Shown: piece after piece, positions 40,680-49,490 of the stretch
Numbering within the stretch: position 1 is the first letter of the stretch
Layout of the letters: each line of letters starts with the position of its first letter
NCBI GenBank assembly: GCA_023398815.1
Contig: JAEWRW010000019.1
Location: 1 to 57,406, forward strand
Source of the DNA: Bacillota bacterium
GTDB lineage: Bacteria > Bacillota > Clostridia > Christensenellales > UMGS416
Length of the DNA stretch: 57,406 bases
Direction: 5' to 3'
Program-made: the position numbers and the translations under genes
Notes under the pieces: generated by a model
The model's database searches: none
Told to the model about the DNA's origin: nothing
Seen by the model: only the letters and a program-made list of their open reading frames with translations

Positions 40680-40708
40680 TTTGCGCCGCCGCCCTCCTGT
40701 GCTATACT
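40680..40708 (+). promoter_or_regulatory. Promoter placing the transcript start next to the serpin start codon
   Basis: TATACT (40703-40708) ends 7 bp before the ATG at 40716. TTTGCG (40680-40685) lies 17 bp upstream of it. The RNA would start at or just before the ATG. Confidence 0.5.
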
Positions 40709-40715
40709 ACCGGGT

Positions 40716-41957
40716 ATGAAACAGCGACTGACACACAAGTATTTTGCCCTGCTGCTGGCGGCGGCCCTTGTGCTGCTGCCCGGTTGTTCTGTGGGAGGGA
40801 AGGAGCCCGAGGCCACGGCTACGGCGGCCATTCCGGTGGCGGAGGGTGCCTTTGGCCAGGGCAGCAACGCAGAGCTGAGCCTGGGGCTGCTCTACGCCGC
40901 CGATGGCGGTGGCAACGAGGTCATCGGCACGGCGGGGCTGACGGGCGTGCTGGCGGCCCTGCGCAACGCCCTGGGTGACGAGGGTGACCCGGCGCTGGAT
41001 GCGGCCCTGGGTACCCAGGAGCTGTCGCTCAAGACCGTCAACGAGCGGGCCTCGGCCTTGCACACCGTCGTCACCGGGCTCAAGAACGGCCGCTTTGCCT
41101 CCGCCTGGGGACTCTTCGTGGGGGAGAACCAGGCCATCAAGGAAGAGTACCTTGTGGCCCTGAACGACGAACTGCAGCTGCCCACCACCTTTGAGCAGCT
41201 GGAGGAGAAGACTGCCAACACGGTGCTGGGCAGCTGGGCCGACGACAACACCGGCGGGCGCGTCAAGGCTGTGAGTGCCAAGGTGGCCACCTCCGGCGCG
41301 CCGCTCTTTTTGGATCTCATCACTGCCGACCCCGATTGGCAGCAGGCGCTGGACCCGGCCCACACCAAGGCGCTGGACTTCACCACTGCCGACGGCAGCA
41401 AGAGCGCCGTGCCCACCCTGGTGTGCCAGATGAACTGCGGCGTCTACACCGGGGAGGAAGGCTCCCTGGCCGTGCTGCCCTGCCAGGGGGATGAGACCCG
41501 CATCGTGGTGCTACTACCGCCCGAGGGGGGCGACCTCAAGGAATTCCTGAAGGTGGCGGGGGAGAAGTTTGACGGCTGGCTGGAGCTGGCTGAGTGGCAG
41601 GAGCAACGGGTGCTGTTGCCCCGGGCCTCGCTGCGGTTTGAGGGCTCCACCAAGGCGGCGCTCAAAAAGGCGGGCTACGGCGCGTTCTTTGCCAAGAACG
41701 CGAACCTTGACGCCATGGGCGATGGTCTGCAGGTGGCCGACGTGCTGCAGATGGCCGAGCTCACCATCGATGAATCGGGGGTGGACGCCGCCGACGAGAC
41801 GGCCGACTACTCCCCCGACGCGGACGACGGCGTGGATACCCTGGCCGTCAACCGGCCCTTCGCTGTGCTGCTGCAGCAGACCAAGACCGGCGCGATCCTG
41901 ATGGCGGGGCTGGTACGCAACCCGCTGGAGACCGCCGCCGAGGACGACGAACAATGA
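40716..41957 (+). CDS. Serpin-like lipoprotein
   Basis: This 413-residue protein has a lipoprotein signal (LLLAAALVLLPGC, Cys near 24) and a serpin-like domain. The best landmarks are at the end. The hinge-like ELTIDESGVDAADETAD is followed by an acidic loop and then VNRPFAVLLQQTKTGAILMA with GLVRNP, which matches the serpin signature (NRPF, TG.IL..G). LPPEGGDLKEFLK and the RASLRFEGSTKAALKKAGY segment also fit. The hinge has V at the P14-like position and D/E at P10/P9, where inhibitory serpins prefer T/S and small residues, so inhibition of proteases is doubtful. No ribosome binding site is visible, and the promoter suggests a near-leaderless mRNA. The stop overlaps an ATGA of the next frame. 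Confidence 0.82.
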   Translation: MKQRLTHKYFALLLAAALVLLPGCSVGGKEPEATATAAIPVAEGAFGQGSNAELSLGLLYAADGGGNEVIGTAGLTGVLAALRNALGDEGDPALDAALGTQELSLKTVNERASALHTVVTGLKNGRFASAWGLFVGENQAIKEEYLVALNDELQLPTTFEQLEEKTANTVLGSWADDNTGGRVKAVSAKVATSGAPLFLDLITADPDWQQALDPAHTKALDFTTADGSKSAVPTLVCQMNCGVYTGEEGSLAVLPCQGDETRIVVLLPPEGGDLKEFLKVAGEKFDGWLELAEWQEQRVLLPRASLRFEGSTKAALKKAGYGAFFAKNANLDAMGDGLQVADVLQMAELTIDESGVDAADETADYSPDADDGVDTLAVNRPFAVLLQQTKTGAILMAGLVRNPLETAAEDDEQ

Positions 41958-41980
41958 CCGACGACAGGAGGGGAGACCCC

Positions 41981-43009
41981 ATGGTGGACACAGCACTCAT
42001 TGACTATGCAGTGGAACAGACGACGACGCTCTGCGCCATCCCCAGCCCCACGGGCTACACGGCGGAGGCCGTCGCCCATGTGGAGCGGGAGCTTGCCGCC
42101 ATGGGCTGGCACCCGCGCCGCACGGTAAAGGGCGCATTGCTCTGCCCCCTGGGGGGCGAGGGGCCGGGCCTTCTGCTCAGCGCTCACCTCGATACCCTGG
42201 GGCTGATGGTGCGCTCCATCAAGCCCAACGGCCGTCTGCGGTACGAGCCTCTCAACGGCTACAGCCACTTCCACGCCGCCACCGAGAACGTCACCGTCTT
42301 CACCCGCGATGGCCGCACCTACACCGGCACCATCCAGTGTGACAAGCCCTCGGTGCATGTGTGGGGCGACACCGACAAGGTCGGCAAGGACGATGGGGCC
42401 ATGGAGGTGCTGCTCGATGAGGAAGTGCACGACGCCGAGGGGGTCAAGGCACTTGGCATCGGCCCGGGCGACTTCATCGCCTACGACGCCCGCACGCGGC
42501 TGACGCCTTCGGGGTTTGTGAAGAGCCGTCACCTCGACGACAAGGCCGGCAGCGCCTGCCTCATGGCGCTGGCGCGGGCTGTGCGGCAGGGCGTCGTCAC
42601 GCCCCGGCACACGCTGTGGCTCTACTTCACCGTGCACGAGGAGGTCGGCCACGGCGGCGCGGCCAGCATCCCCGCCGGGGTGGAGGAGATTGTCTCGGTG
42701 GACATGGGGGCTGTGGGCGGCGACCTCGGCTGTGACGAGTACATGGTCTCCATCTGCGCCAAGGACAGTGCCGGGCCCTACCACAACGACACGGTGAACG
42801 CACTCATCACCGCGGCCAAGGCCGGCGGCTGTGAATATGCGGTGGACATCTACCCGCGGTACGGCTCGGACGTGGACGCGGCGCTGACGGCGGGGCTCGA
42901 TGTGCGACACGGGCTCATCGGCCCGGGGGTGTACGCCTCCCACGGGTACGAGCGCACCCATCGCAAGGCATTGGCAAACACCGTGGGCTTACTGCTCCAA
43001 TTTGTGTAA
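41981..43009 (+). CDS. M42 family metallopeptidase (glutamyl aminopeptidase type)
   Basis: This 342-residue cytoplasmic enzyme removes N-terminal residues from peptides. Zinc ligands and catalytic residues are visible: LLLSAHLDTLGL (H and D), HLDDKAG (bridging D), TVHEEVGHGG (catalytic and ligand E), VSVDMGAVG (D) and ASHGYERTH (H). Together these are the complete M42 set. ATG 41981 is behind GGAGGGG. A 9-codon longer start at 41954 overlaps the serpin stop but has a weaker signal. It is probably co-transcribed with the serpin-like gene. Confidence 0.93.
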   Translation: MVDTALIDYAVEQTTTLCAIPSPTGYTAEAVAHVERELAAMGWHPRRTVKGALLCPLGGEGPGLLLSAHLDTLGLMVRSIKPNGRLRYEPLNGYSHFHAATENVTVFTRDGRTYTGTIQCDKPSVHVWGDTDKVGKDDGAMEVLLDEEVHDAEGVKALGIGPGDFIAYDARTRLTPSGFVKSRHLDDKAGSACLMALARAVRQGVVTPRHTLWLYFTVHEEVGHGGAASIPAGVEEIVSVDMGAVGGDLGCDEYMVSICAKDSAGPYHNDTVNALITAAKAGGCEYAVDIYPRYGSDVDAALTAGLDVRHGLIGPGVYASHGYERTHRKALANTVGLLLQFV

Positions 43010-43034
43010 GCTGTGAGAAGTTCATCAAAAAGAA

Positions 43035-43063
43035 TTGACGAATGCGTTGACATTGGTTATAAT
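43035..43063 (+). promoter_or_regulatory. Strong promoter of rpmE
   Basis: TTGACG (43035-43040) and consensus TATAAT (43058-43063) are 17 bp apart. A leader of about 105 nt follows. Confidence 0.88.
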
Positions 43064-43069
43064 AACATT

Positions 43070-43173
43070 CGCGTTTCTGATGGACGGCGGTTGCCGTCTG
43101 TGCCGAATGCGTGAAACCGGACGAATGAAACTTCGGCCGTTGCAACCCCAAGCGATAGGCAGGTGATTACAGC
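43070..43173 (+). promoter_or_regulatory. rpmE mRNA leader, possible L31 autoregulatory structure
   Basis: The leader contains a hairpin with GACGGC and GCCGTC around GGTT (about 43083-43098). Ribosomal-protein leaders upstream of rpmE are known in Firmicutes. Membership here is inference from position and length. Confidence 0.4.
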
Positions 43174-43371
43174 ATGAAAAAGGACATCCATCCCAAGTAT
43201 CAGCAGTGCGACGTTGTGTGCGCCTGCGGGGAGAAGTTCACCACCATCTCCACCGAAAAGGAGATCCGCGTGGAAATTTGCTCCCAGTGCCACCCGTTCT
43301 TCACTGGCAAGCAGAAGCTGGTGGATACCGGCGGGCGTGTCGATCGCTTCAAGAAGCGCTACGGCCTGTAA
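43174..43371 (+). CDS. 50S ribosomal protein L31
   Basis: This 65-residue protein starts MKKDIHPKYQQ. It has the zinc-binding type cysteines (CACG and CSQCHPFFTGKQ), so it is the C+ form. The end GGRVDRFKKRYGL is typical. AGGTGAT lies upstream of the ATG. It precedes the DUF1385-prmC-prfA genes as in many Firmicutes. Confidence 0.97.
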   Translation: MKKDIHPKYQQCDVVCACGEKFTTISTEKEIRVEICSQCHPFFTGKQKLVDTGGRVDRFKKRYGL

Positions 43372-43726
43372 ATCGATGTGCATTGAGCGACGCAGAATGG
43401 AGACCCTCCGTTCTGCGTTTCTTTGCATTCGCAACACCGTGCAATATGCAGTCCTCTTCGTATCAACCTGAAAAGCTGGTACGAGAAGGGAAGAGTGGAG
43501 CCGATGCCGATTCATTCGGCGGAAGGAACGGGAGTGCGGGAACAAGAGCGGAAAAAAGAACTCGCCCACAGGCTGTGTTCATTTTTCGCCCCTTGATGAA
43601 ATAGCATGAGTGCCAAAAGTCAGAAGTCGCCCGGCGACAGGTGCGGCGGGTGACAACACAATGACGGAACAAGGTGTCTTGGTCGCGGATGACGCTGCAG
43701 CGGCATACGTGAGAACGGAGTGTATG
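43372..43726. other. Space between rpmE and the DUF1385 gene
   Basis: It contains the rpmE terminator and about 300 bp with no gene. The DUF1385 frame is open back to 43610, but those upstream codons lack family similarity. Candidate starts at 43610 (GTG) and 43661 (ATG) are listed under that gene. Confidence 0.5.
43389..43425 (+). terminator. Intrinsic terminator of rpmE
   Basis: ACGCAGAATGGA pairs imperfectly with TCCGTTCTGCGT and is followed by TTCTTTG. Confidence 0.85.
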
Positions 43727-44767
43727 ATGAGAAAAAACAGCCCCATTGGCGGCCAGGCCGTGCTGGAGGGTGTGATGATGCGTTGCCCCGAGCGTATGGC
43801 CGTGGCCGTGCGCACCGAGTCCGGCGCCATCGCCGTGGAGGGGAAGGAGACGCCCCAACCGGCCACCAAGCCCTGGTGGCGGCGGGCACCCTTCGTGCGT
43901 GGCGTGGTTAACTTTGTGGACATGCTGAAGATCGGCATTGAGGCCATCAACCGCTCGGCCTCCCTCATCGGGGTGGAGGAGGAGAGCACGGCCTTTGAGG
44001 AGTGGATCAGCAAGAAGACGGGCAAGTCCGTCATGGACGTGGCCTCGGGCTTTGCCATGGTGCTGGGGCTGGTGCTGGCGGTGGGGCTCTTTTTCCTGCT
44101 GCCCACGGCGCTCTCAGGCCTGCTCACCAAGGTGGTGCACAACGCCTTCGCCATGAACGTCATCGAAGGTGTGATGCGGCTGCTCATTTTCCTGGGCTAT
44201 CTCTTTGCCGTCACGCTGATGCCCGACATCAAGCGGTTCTTTGGCTATCATGGGGCGGAGCACAAGGTTGTCAACTGCTATGAGAACGACCTGCCGCTGA
44301 CCGTGGAGAACGCCCAGAGCTTCAGCACCCGCCACCCGCGCTGCGGCACCAGCTTCCTGTTCCTGGTCATGATCATTTCCATCCTCATCTTCGCCCTGGC
44401 CGGGTGGAGCGGCCCGTGGTATGTGCGCATGCCCATCCGCCTGGCGCTGCTGCCGGTGGTGGCGGCCGTGTCCTATGAGGCGCTGATGGGCCTGGCCAAA
44501 TGGGAAAACGCCTTTACCCGTGCCGTGCGCGCGCCGGGCATGTGGTTTCAGAAGCTGACAACCCGGGAGCCCGACGACGGCATGGTGGAGGTCGCCATCG
44601 CGGCCTTCGCCGCGTGCCTCACCGACGAGGAGCGTGCCCGCGTGGTGCCCGCCCCCGCGGTGGAGGAAACCGCCGACGAGCCGGAGGAGGGCACTACTGA
44701 CAACGGGGAGGAAGCTCCGGCAGCCGACGAGCCCGCCGGGGAGCTGGCCCAACCGGTGCTGCCATGA
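43727..44767 (+). CDS. DUF1385 family membrane protein
   Basis: This protein of about 346 residues has the family start SPIGGQAVLEGVMMRCPE with the cytoplasmic RTESGAIAVEG. Membrane segments are MVLGLVLAVGLFFLLPTAL, GVMRLLIFLGYLFAVTLM and two more after residue about 195. The conserved loop FFGYHGAEHKVVNCYE lies between the second and third, and RHPRCGTSFLFLV follows. Its function is unknown, but it sits before prmC-prfA across Firmicutes. GGAG six bases before ATG 43727 fixes the likely start; ATG 43661 is possible. The acidic C-terminal tail (PEEGTTDNGEEAPAADEP) is not typical. The stop overlaps prmC as ATGA. Confidence 0.92.
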   Translation: MRKNSPIGGQAVLEGVMMRCPERMAVAVRTESGAIAVEGKETPQPATKPWWRRAPFVRGVVNFVDMLKIGIEAINRSASLIGVEEESTAFEEWISKKTGKSVMDVASGFAMVLGLVLAVGLFFLLPTALSGLLTKVVHNAFAMNVIEGVMRLLIFLGYLFAVTLMPDIKRFFGYHGAEHKVVNCYENDLPLTVENAQSFSTRHPRCGTSFLFLVMIISILIFALAGWSGPWYVRMPIRLALLPVVAAVSYEALMGLAKWENAFTRAVRAPGMWFQKLTTREPDDGMVEVAIAAFAACLTDEERARVVPAPAVEETADEPEEGTTDNGEEAPAADEPAGELAQPVLP

Positions 44768-45600
44768 CCGTGCGCCAATGGGTGGCCGATGCCACCCGGC
44801 GGCTCACCCAGGCAGGCCGGGAGGACGCCGCCCACCTGGCGCGGCTGTTTGCGGAGGAAGCCCTTGACCAGCCGGGGGCGCTGCTGCCCACGCTGTGGGG
44901 CAACCCCCTGCCCGCCGGGGCGGAGGAGCGGCTCAATGCTTGGCTGGCCCGCCTGCTGGCCGGGGAACCGGCCCAGTATGTGTTGGGGCACTGGAACTTC
45001 TACGGCCGGGAGTTTGCCTGCGACCGACGGGCACTCATCCCCCGGGCTGACACCGAGACGCTGGTGGAGGCGGCATTGCAGCGCCTGCCTGCCGGGCCTG
45101 CCCGTGTCATGGACGTGGGCTGCGGCACCGGCTGCGTGGGCCTGACGTTGGCGTTAGAGCGGCCCCACTGGGCCGTGACACTCGTGGACATCAGCCCCGA
45201 CGCTCTGGCCCTGACCGGCGAGAACGCCGCCCGCCTGGGGGCTGACGTGACGCTCACGCAGGCCGACCTCCTGGTCGACCTGCCCGCAGGGCCCTGGGAT
45301 GCCATCGTCAGCAACCCGCCCTATGTCACCGCTGCCGAGTACGCCGCCCTTGACCCGCTGGTGCGGGATCACGAGCCCGAGCTGGCGCTGGTGGGCGGGC
45401 CGGATGGTCTCCTGCACCTGACTGCCCTGGCCGCCCGCGCGCGGGAGGGCCTGCGCCCCGGCGGCTGGCTGCTGGCCGAGATTGGCTGGCGGCAGGGCGA
45501 CGCCGTGCGGGCGCTCTTCGCCCAAACTTTAGGATATGCCGAACTCATCCGCGACCTCGGTGGAAATGACCGGGTTGTCGCTGCCAGAAAGGAACCGTGA
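44764..45600 (+). CDS. Release-factor glutamine methyltransferase
   Basis: This 278-residue enzyme methylates the glutamine of the GGQ motif in release factors, using S-adenosylmethionine. The N-terminal helical domain is followed by the AdoMet motif VMDVGCGTGCVGLTL and the catalytic NPPY in DAIVSNPPYVTAAE. GHWNFYGREFACDRRALIPR is the conserved linker. Its partner prfA starts 3 bp after its stop. Confidence 0.96.
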   Translation: MTVRQWVADATRRLTQAGREDAAHLARLFAEEALDQPGALLPTLWGNPLPAGAEERLNAWLARLLAGEPAQYVLGHWNFYGREFACDRRALIPRADTETLVEAALQRLPAGPARVMDVGCGTGCVGLTLALERPHWAVTLVDISPDALALTGENAARLGADVTLTQADLLVDLPAGPWDAIVSNPPYVTAAEYAALDPLVRDHEPELALVGGPDGLLHLTALAARAREGLRPGGWLLAEIGWRQGDAVRALFAQTLGYAELIRDLGGNDRVVAARKEP

Positions 45601-45603
45601 CCG

Positions 45604-46674
45604 ATGCTGGAACAGAAACTGCGGGAACTGCGCGCCCGCTGGGAAGAATTGAACCTGTGGCTGAGCCAACCCGAGGCCATGCGCGACCAGAACGCCTGGC
45701 GCAAGGCCCTGAAGGAGCAGGCCGAGCTTGATGAGGTGCTGCAGGTGGGCGACGGGTGGCTGAAGGCCGGCGACGAGATTGCCCAGGCCCATGAGCTGCT
45801 GGAGTCGGGCGACGACGAACTCAAGGCCCTGGCGCAGGAGGAACTGCCCGCTCTCAATGAAAGCCACGCCGCGCTCGAAGAGAAGCTGCGTTTCTTGCTG
45901 GCGCCCAAGGACCCCAACGACGACAAGAACGTGGTGATGGAGATCCGCGCCGGCACCGGTGGGGAGGAAGCCGCGCTCTTTGGCATGGATTTGCTGCGCA
46001 TGTACACCGCCTACGCCGCGGCCCGCGGCTGGCGCTGCGAGCTAGCGGACATCAGCGAAACCGAGATTGGCGGCTGCAAGGAAGCTACCCTCATCGTCAC
46101 CGGGCAGGGGGCGTTCTCCCGCTTGAAATTTGAAAGCGGTGCCCACCGGGTGCAGCGTATCCCCGACACCGAAAGCGGCGGACGCATTCACACCTCAGCG
46201 GCCACCGTGGCCGTGCTGCCAGAGGCCGAGGAGGTCGAGCTGAACATCGACCCCCAGGAGTTGCGCATTGACGTGTACCGCTCCAGCGGGGCGGGTGGCC
46301 AGCACGTCAACAAGACCGAGTCGGCGGTGCGTATCACCCACCTGCCCACCAACATCGTGGTGACCTGCCAGGACGAGAAGAGCCAGATCAAAAACCGGGA
46401 GATAGCCATGCGCATCCTGCGCTCGCGCCTCCTCGATAAGCTGGAGAGCGACCGCAATGCGGCTTACTCAGCCAACCGGCGCTCCCTCATTGGCTCGGGT
46501 GACCGGTCTGAACGCATCCGCACCTACAACTTCCCCCAAAGCCGGGTGACCGACCACCGCATCGGCTACACCATGTACCAGCTGGATGCCTTCCTGGCCG
46601 GCGACATGGACGAGGTGCTGAACCGGCTGGCCATCGCCGATCGCACCGAGCGCATGCAGGCCGGGGAGGGCTGA
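45604..46674 (+). CDS. Peptide chain release factor 1
   Basis: This 356-residue factor reads UAA and UAG. It has the GGQ motif in SSGAGGQHVNKTES near residue 229 and RAGTGGEEAALF near 117. The codon-recognition segment HRVQRIPDTESGGRIHTSA has P-D-T at the tripeptide site (PxT in RF1). Length and end (VLNRLAIADR) are normal. There is no frameshift, as expected for RF1. Confidence 0.97.
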   Translation: MLEQKLRELRARWEELNLWLSQPEAMRDQNAWRKALKEQAELDEVLQVGDGWLKAGDEIAQAHELLESGDDELKALAQEELPALNESHAALEEKLRFLLAPKDPNDDKNVVMEIRAGTGGEEAALFGMDLLRMYTAYAAARGWRCELADISETEIGGCKEATLIVTGQGAFSRLKFESGAHRVQRIPDTESGGRIHTSAATVAVLPEAEEVELNIDPQELRIDVYRSSGAGGQHVNKTESAVRITHLPTNIVVTCQDEKSQIKNREIAMRILRSRLLDKLESDRNAAYSANRRSLIGSGDRSERIRTYNFPQSRVTDHRIGYTMYQLDAFLAGDMDEVLNRLAIADRTERMQAGEG

Positions 46675-46729
46675 CGGCCCCCCAACGGGCTTGAATCGGA
46701 ACGATTGGAGTGAAAGGTGGGGCAGAGCG

Positions 46730-47425
46730 ATGCGCGTGGTATGCATTTCAGCTTCCAACGTGAGGCACGCGGGACAAAACAGCACCTCTCTGCGGCTTTG
46801 CCGCATCATTGAGAGGCTGGTGCTGGCCAAACGCCCCGATGGCGTGCAGGTGGAGACCATCCCTCTGGTGGAGCATGAGCTGACCCCGTGCACCGGGTGC
46901 GGCGGGTGTTACCGGCAGGAGCGGTGCGCCGTCGATGAGGGGTTCAACGCCGTCTTTGGTCGGTTGGCGCAGGCGGGTGCGTTGTTCATCGTCTCCGCCC
47001 ACTATGCGCCCATCCCGGCCAAACTGGCCATGCTGCTGGAGAAAACAGAGCAATTGGCTTTCTTAAAGCGCTTCCAACGGGAGGAATACCGTTCCCCGCT
47101 TTTTGGCAAGCCCGTGGGTATTGTGGCCCATGGCGGCGGCACGCAGGAAATCATACCCTATTACCGGGGGCCGGTGCTCGACACCATTCGCAACGCCCTG
47201 TCCTACCCGGTGGAGATGCACATCCTTGACCCCCAGGGCGATGGGACGAACGGTGTCCTGCTGCCCGTGGCGCGGGTGACCAAGGACGAGCACTCGCCCT
47301 TCCCCGTGCAGGAGTACGACTGGGCGGACTTAGAGAGAAGGCTGGAACCGCTGGTGAGCCAAGTCTTGGCTCGCCTCACGCCAGTAGGCCGCCCCACAGG
47401 CGCTGAGCCTGTCGCAGCAGACTGA
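46730..47425 (+). CDS. Flavodoxin-fold NAD(P)H-dependent FMN reductase
   Basis: This 231-residue protein opens MRVVCISASNVRHAGQNSTS, the FMN-binding loop. It has an iron-sulfur-flavoprotein-type cysteine set (CTGCGGCYRQERCAVDEGF) and IVSAHYAPIPAKLAMLLEK. AAAGGTGG precedes ATG 46730. Its 3' end overlaps a small minus-strand gene by about 50 bp. Its partner and substrate are unknown. Confidence 0.85.
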   Translation: MRVVCISASNVRHAGQNSTSLRLCRIIERLVLAKRPDGVQVETIPLVEHELTPCTGCGGCYRQERCAVDEGFNAVFGRLAQAGALFIVSAHYAPIPAKLAMLLEKTEQLAFLKRFQREEYRSPLFGKPVGIVAHGGGTQEIIPYYRGPVLDTIRNALSYPVEMHILDPQGDGTNGVLLPVARVTKDEHSPFPVQEYDWADLERRLEPLVSQVLARLTPVGRPTGAEPVAAD

Positions 47426-47573
47426 GCCGCGCCTTGCGCCGGGGCACGCCGGCCACGGCCTGCCAGGCCTGTGCCACATCGGGCGGCGCGTCCGGCGCCA
47501 GCTTTAGCCCGCCGGCCGTCCACACGAAGTACTTCTGGTTTTCGGGGTCATTGAGCACATCCCGGCAGTCCAT
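47376..47573 (-). CDS. Small hypothetical protein, 65 residues
   Basis: It starts with MDCRDVLNDPENQKYF and continues with VWTAGGLKLAPDAPPDVAQA and a basic helix (RRKARLSLLRQAQRLW). GGAG lies 8 bases before ATG 47573, and TATACT-like boxes lie further upstream. It is convergent with, and overlaps the end of, the flavodoxin gene. I cannot name a family. Confidence 0.6.
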   Translation of the reverse strand: MDCRDVLNDPENQKYFVWTAGGLKLAPDAPPDVAQAWQAVAGVPRRKARLSLLRQAQRLWGGLLA

Positions 47574-47771
47574 TGCCATCACTCCAGTATATAAGTATAA
47601 AATGGCGTAATAGAAGAACGCGCGTTCCGTTTCATGCTAGCACAGTTGGAGCGTCGCGGCAAGAGGGGTTCGGTGCGCCTTCCGGCACATCGGGCCCTTC
47701 TTTCTCCGCATGTTACACTCTATTTCCGCCGCGCCCGCAATATGATAGGAGGAACGAAAGGCGGTGGCGGG

Positions 47772-48482
47772 ATGGATGGGAATCTGCTGGCGGTGACGTG
47801 GGCCACGCTCGCGGGGGTGCTGGGCACGGGCCTGGGGGGGCTGGCGGGGGCGCTGGGCGGCCGGGCGCGGGGGCTGGTGACGGCGGTGCTGGGGTTCACC
47901 GCCGGGTTGATGGCGGGCATCGTCTGCTTTGAGCTGCTGCCCGAGGGCGCGGCGCTGGGTGGGCTGTGGCTCACAGTGGTGGCGGCCGCGGCCGGGGTGG
48001 CGCTGGTGGCGGCCCTTGCCCGGTGGCTGCCCGGTGAGGCCGGCGACCTGGAGCACACCGGCTTGCTGGTGCTGGTGGCCATCGCCCTGCACAACCTGCC
48101 AGAGGGCATGGCCATCGGCGCGGGTTGGGCGGCGGTGCCGGCATTGGGTGCCAAGCTTGCTGTCGTCATCGGTCTGCACGATTTCCCCGAGGGGATGGCC
48201 ATCACCGCCCCCATGGCGGCGGCCGGTCGCGCCCGCCCGCTGCGCCAAACCCTGCTGGCGCTGCTGACCGGCGTGCCCACCGGCCTGGGGGCCCTGCTGG
48301 GGGTTTGGATGGGCACACTTTCGGGCCAGTGGGGGGCGATCTGTCTGGGGCTGGCCGCCGGGGCCATGCTGTGGGTCACCCTGGGGGAGATGGTGCCGCG
48401 CCTGTGGGAGAGTGATGGCGCGGGCAAGGTGGGCTGGCAGCTCATCGGCCTGCTGGCGGGGCTGGTGGTGGCGTGGATTTGA
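47772..48482 (+). CDS. ZIP family divalent metal transporter
   Basis: This 236-residue membrane protein has the two metal-binding helices of the ZIP family, IALHNLPEGMAIGAG (TM4-like) and IGLHDFPEGMAI (TM5-like), which line the metal path. About eight membrane segments fit. It probably imports zinc or another divalent metal. The ATG at 47772 follows a GGCGG-type signal, and an in-frame ATG at 47742 is less convincing. The next gene's promoter lies over its stop codon. Confidence 0.9.
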   Translation: MDGNLLAVTWATLAGVLGTGLGGLAGALGGRARGLVTAVLGFTAGLMAGIVCFELLPEGAALGGLWLTVVAAAAGVALVAALARWLPGEAGDLEHTGLLVLVAIALHNLPEGMAIGAGWAAVPALGAKLAVVIGLHDFPEGMAITAPMAAAGRARPLRQTLLALLTGVPTGLGALLGVWMGTLSGQWGAICLGLAAGAMLWVTLGEMVPRLWESDGAGKVGWQLIGLLAGLVVAWI

Positions 48483-48508
48483 CAGCGGCATTTGCCCACC
48501 TCTATAAT
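48479..48508 (+). promoter_or_regulatory. Promoter of the GNAT gene at 48542
   Basis: Consensus TTGACA (48479-48484) and TATAAT (48503-48508) are 18 bp apart. The -35 box overlaps the stop of the ZIP gene. Confidence 0.82.
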
Positions 48509-48541
48509 CGGAAGAAACGCAAAACCATAGGCGGTGGGACC

Positions 48542-49330
48542 ATGTTGGAGAAATGCGGGCCGGAGAAATTGGAGTTGGCCACGGGCTTTTTGGAGCGGCA
48601 GCCCGAGCTCAATTACTTCATGCTGGGCGATCTGGAGAGCTTCGGCTTGGACGACCCCAACGTGGACCTGTGGATGGAGGGCGGCAACCAGCCCACGGCG
48701 GCAGTGCTGCGCTACTGGGGAAACTACCTCATCCACGCGCCGCAGGGGGCGGACTGGGCCAGCATCGCCCACATCATGCGCCATGGCGGCTTTGGCATGC
48801 TCAGCGGCGTGCCTGCCGAGGTAACGCCCATCCTGCAGCAGCTGCGGCTGAACCCCACCATCGACACCAACATCCTGATGATGCTGCCGCGGGGGGCGCT
48901 GTGCCCGGTGGAGAGCGACATCCGGCTGGAGTGGGTGACCCTGGGGAACCTGCGCCAATACCAGGCGGGGCTGCTCGCCCTGCGGGCCAACATTGTGGAG
49001 TTTAACGTCGCCATGAACCTCGACGCCATGCGGGAGGAGCTGGCCCTGGGGTGCAAGCGCATCCTGGTGGCGGTGGCTGGTGGGCAAGTCATCTCCATGG
49101 CGATGACGACGGTGGAGCGCCGCCGCTGGGCCATGGTGGTGTCGGTCTGCACCCACCGCGACTGGCGGGGCCGTGGCATTGCCGGCGCGGTGATGACAGC
49201 CCTTTGCCGGCAGCTGGCCGATGAGGGCAAGACGGCTCTACTTTTCTACAACAACCCGGTGGCCGGGCGGCTGTACGTGAAGCTGGGGTTCCGCGAACGA
49301 GGACGCTGGTGCTACGCCTATTTCCGCTGA
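48542..49330 (+). CDS. GNAT family acetyltransferase
   Basis: This protein of about 262 residues has motif A VCTHRDWRGRGIAGAVMTAL near residues 198-217 and NPVAGRLYVKLGF near the end, so the acetyl-CoA site is intact. The N-terminal 130 residues (LEKCGPEKLELATGFLERQ; ELNYFMLGDLESFGL) look like the helper domain seen in two-domain GNATs. Its acceptor is unknown. GGCGGTGGG precedes the ATG. Confidence 0.88.
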   Translation: MLEKCGPEKLELATGFLERQPELNYFMLGDLESFGLDDPNVDLWMEGGNQPTAAVLRYWGNYLIHAPQGADWASIAHIMRHGGFGMLSGVPAEVTPILQQLRLNPTIDTNILMMLPRGALCPVESDIRLEWVTLGNLRQYQAGLLALRANIVEFNVAMNLDAMREELALGCKRILVAVAGGQVISMAMTTVERRRWAMVVSVCTHRDWRGRGIAGAVMTALCRQLADEGKTALLFYNNPVAGRLYVKLGFRERGRWCYAYFR

Positions 49331-49408
49331 ACCGGGAGGTTGCGCCGGTGGGCTCGCCAAGCCATGCGCTGTCGCGCCTCAAACGTCTGAACAGGGTGTT
49401 GGGATGAC

Positions 49409-49437
49409 TTGACGAAACGATTGGCACGGCGCACAAT
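49409..49437 (+). promoter_or_regulatory. Promoter of the lipoprotein gene at 49491
   Basis: TTGACG (49409-49414) and CACAAT (49432-49437) are 17 bp apart. Confidence 0.6.
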
Positions 49438-49490
49438 AGAGAAAGAAAAACGAATTCAATAGGGTGCGGCTTCGGAAGAGGGTGGAACGA

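Noticed and set aside
45604..46674. RF2 rather than RF1
   Set aside because: There is no programmed frameshift, and the recognition tripeptide is P-D-T (PxT type), not SPF.
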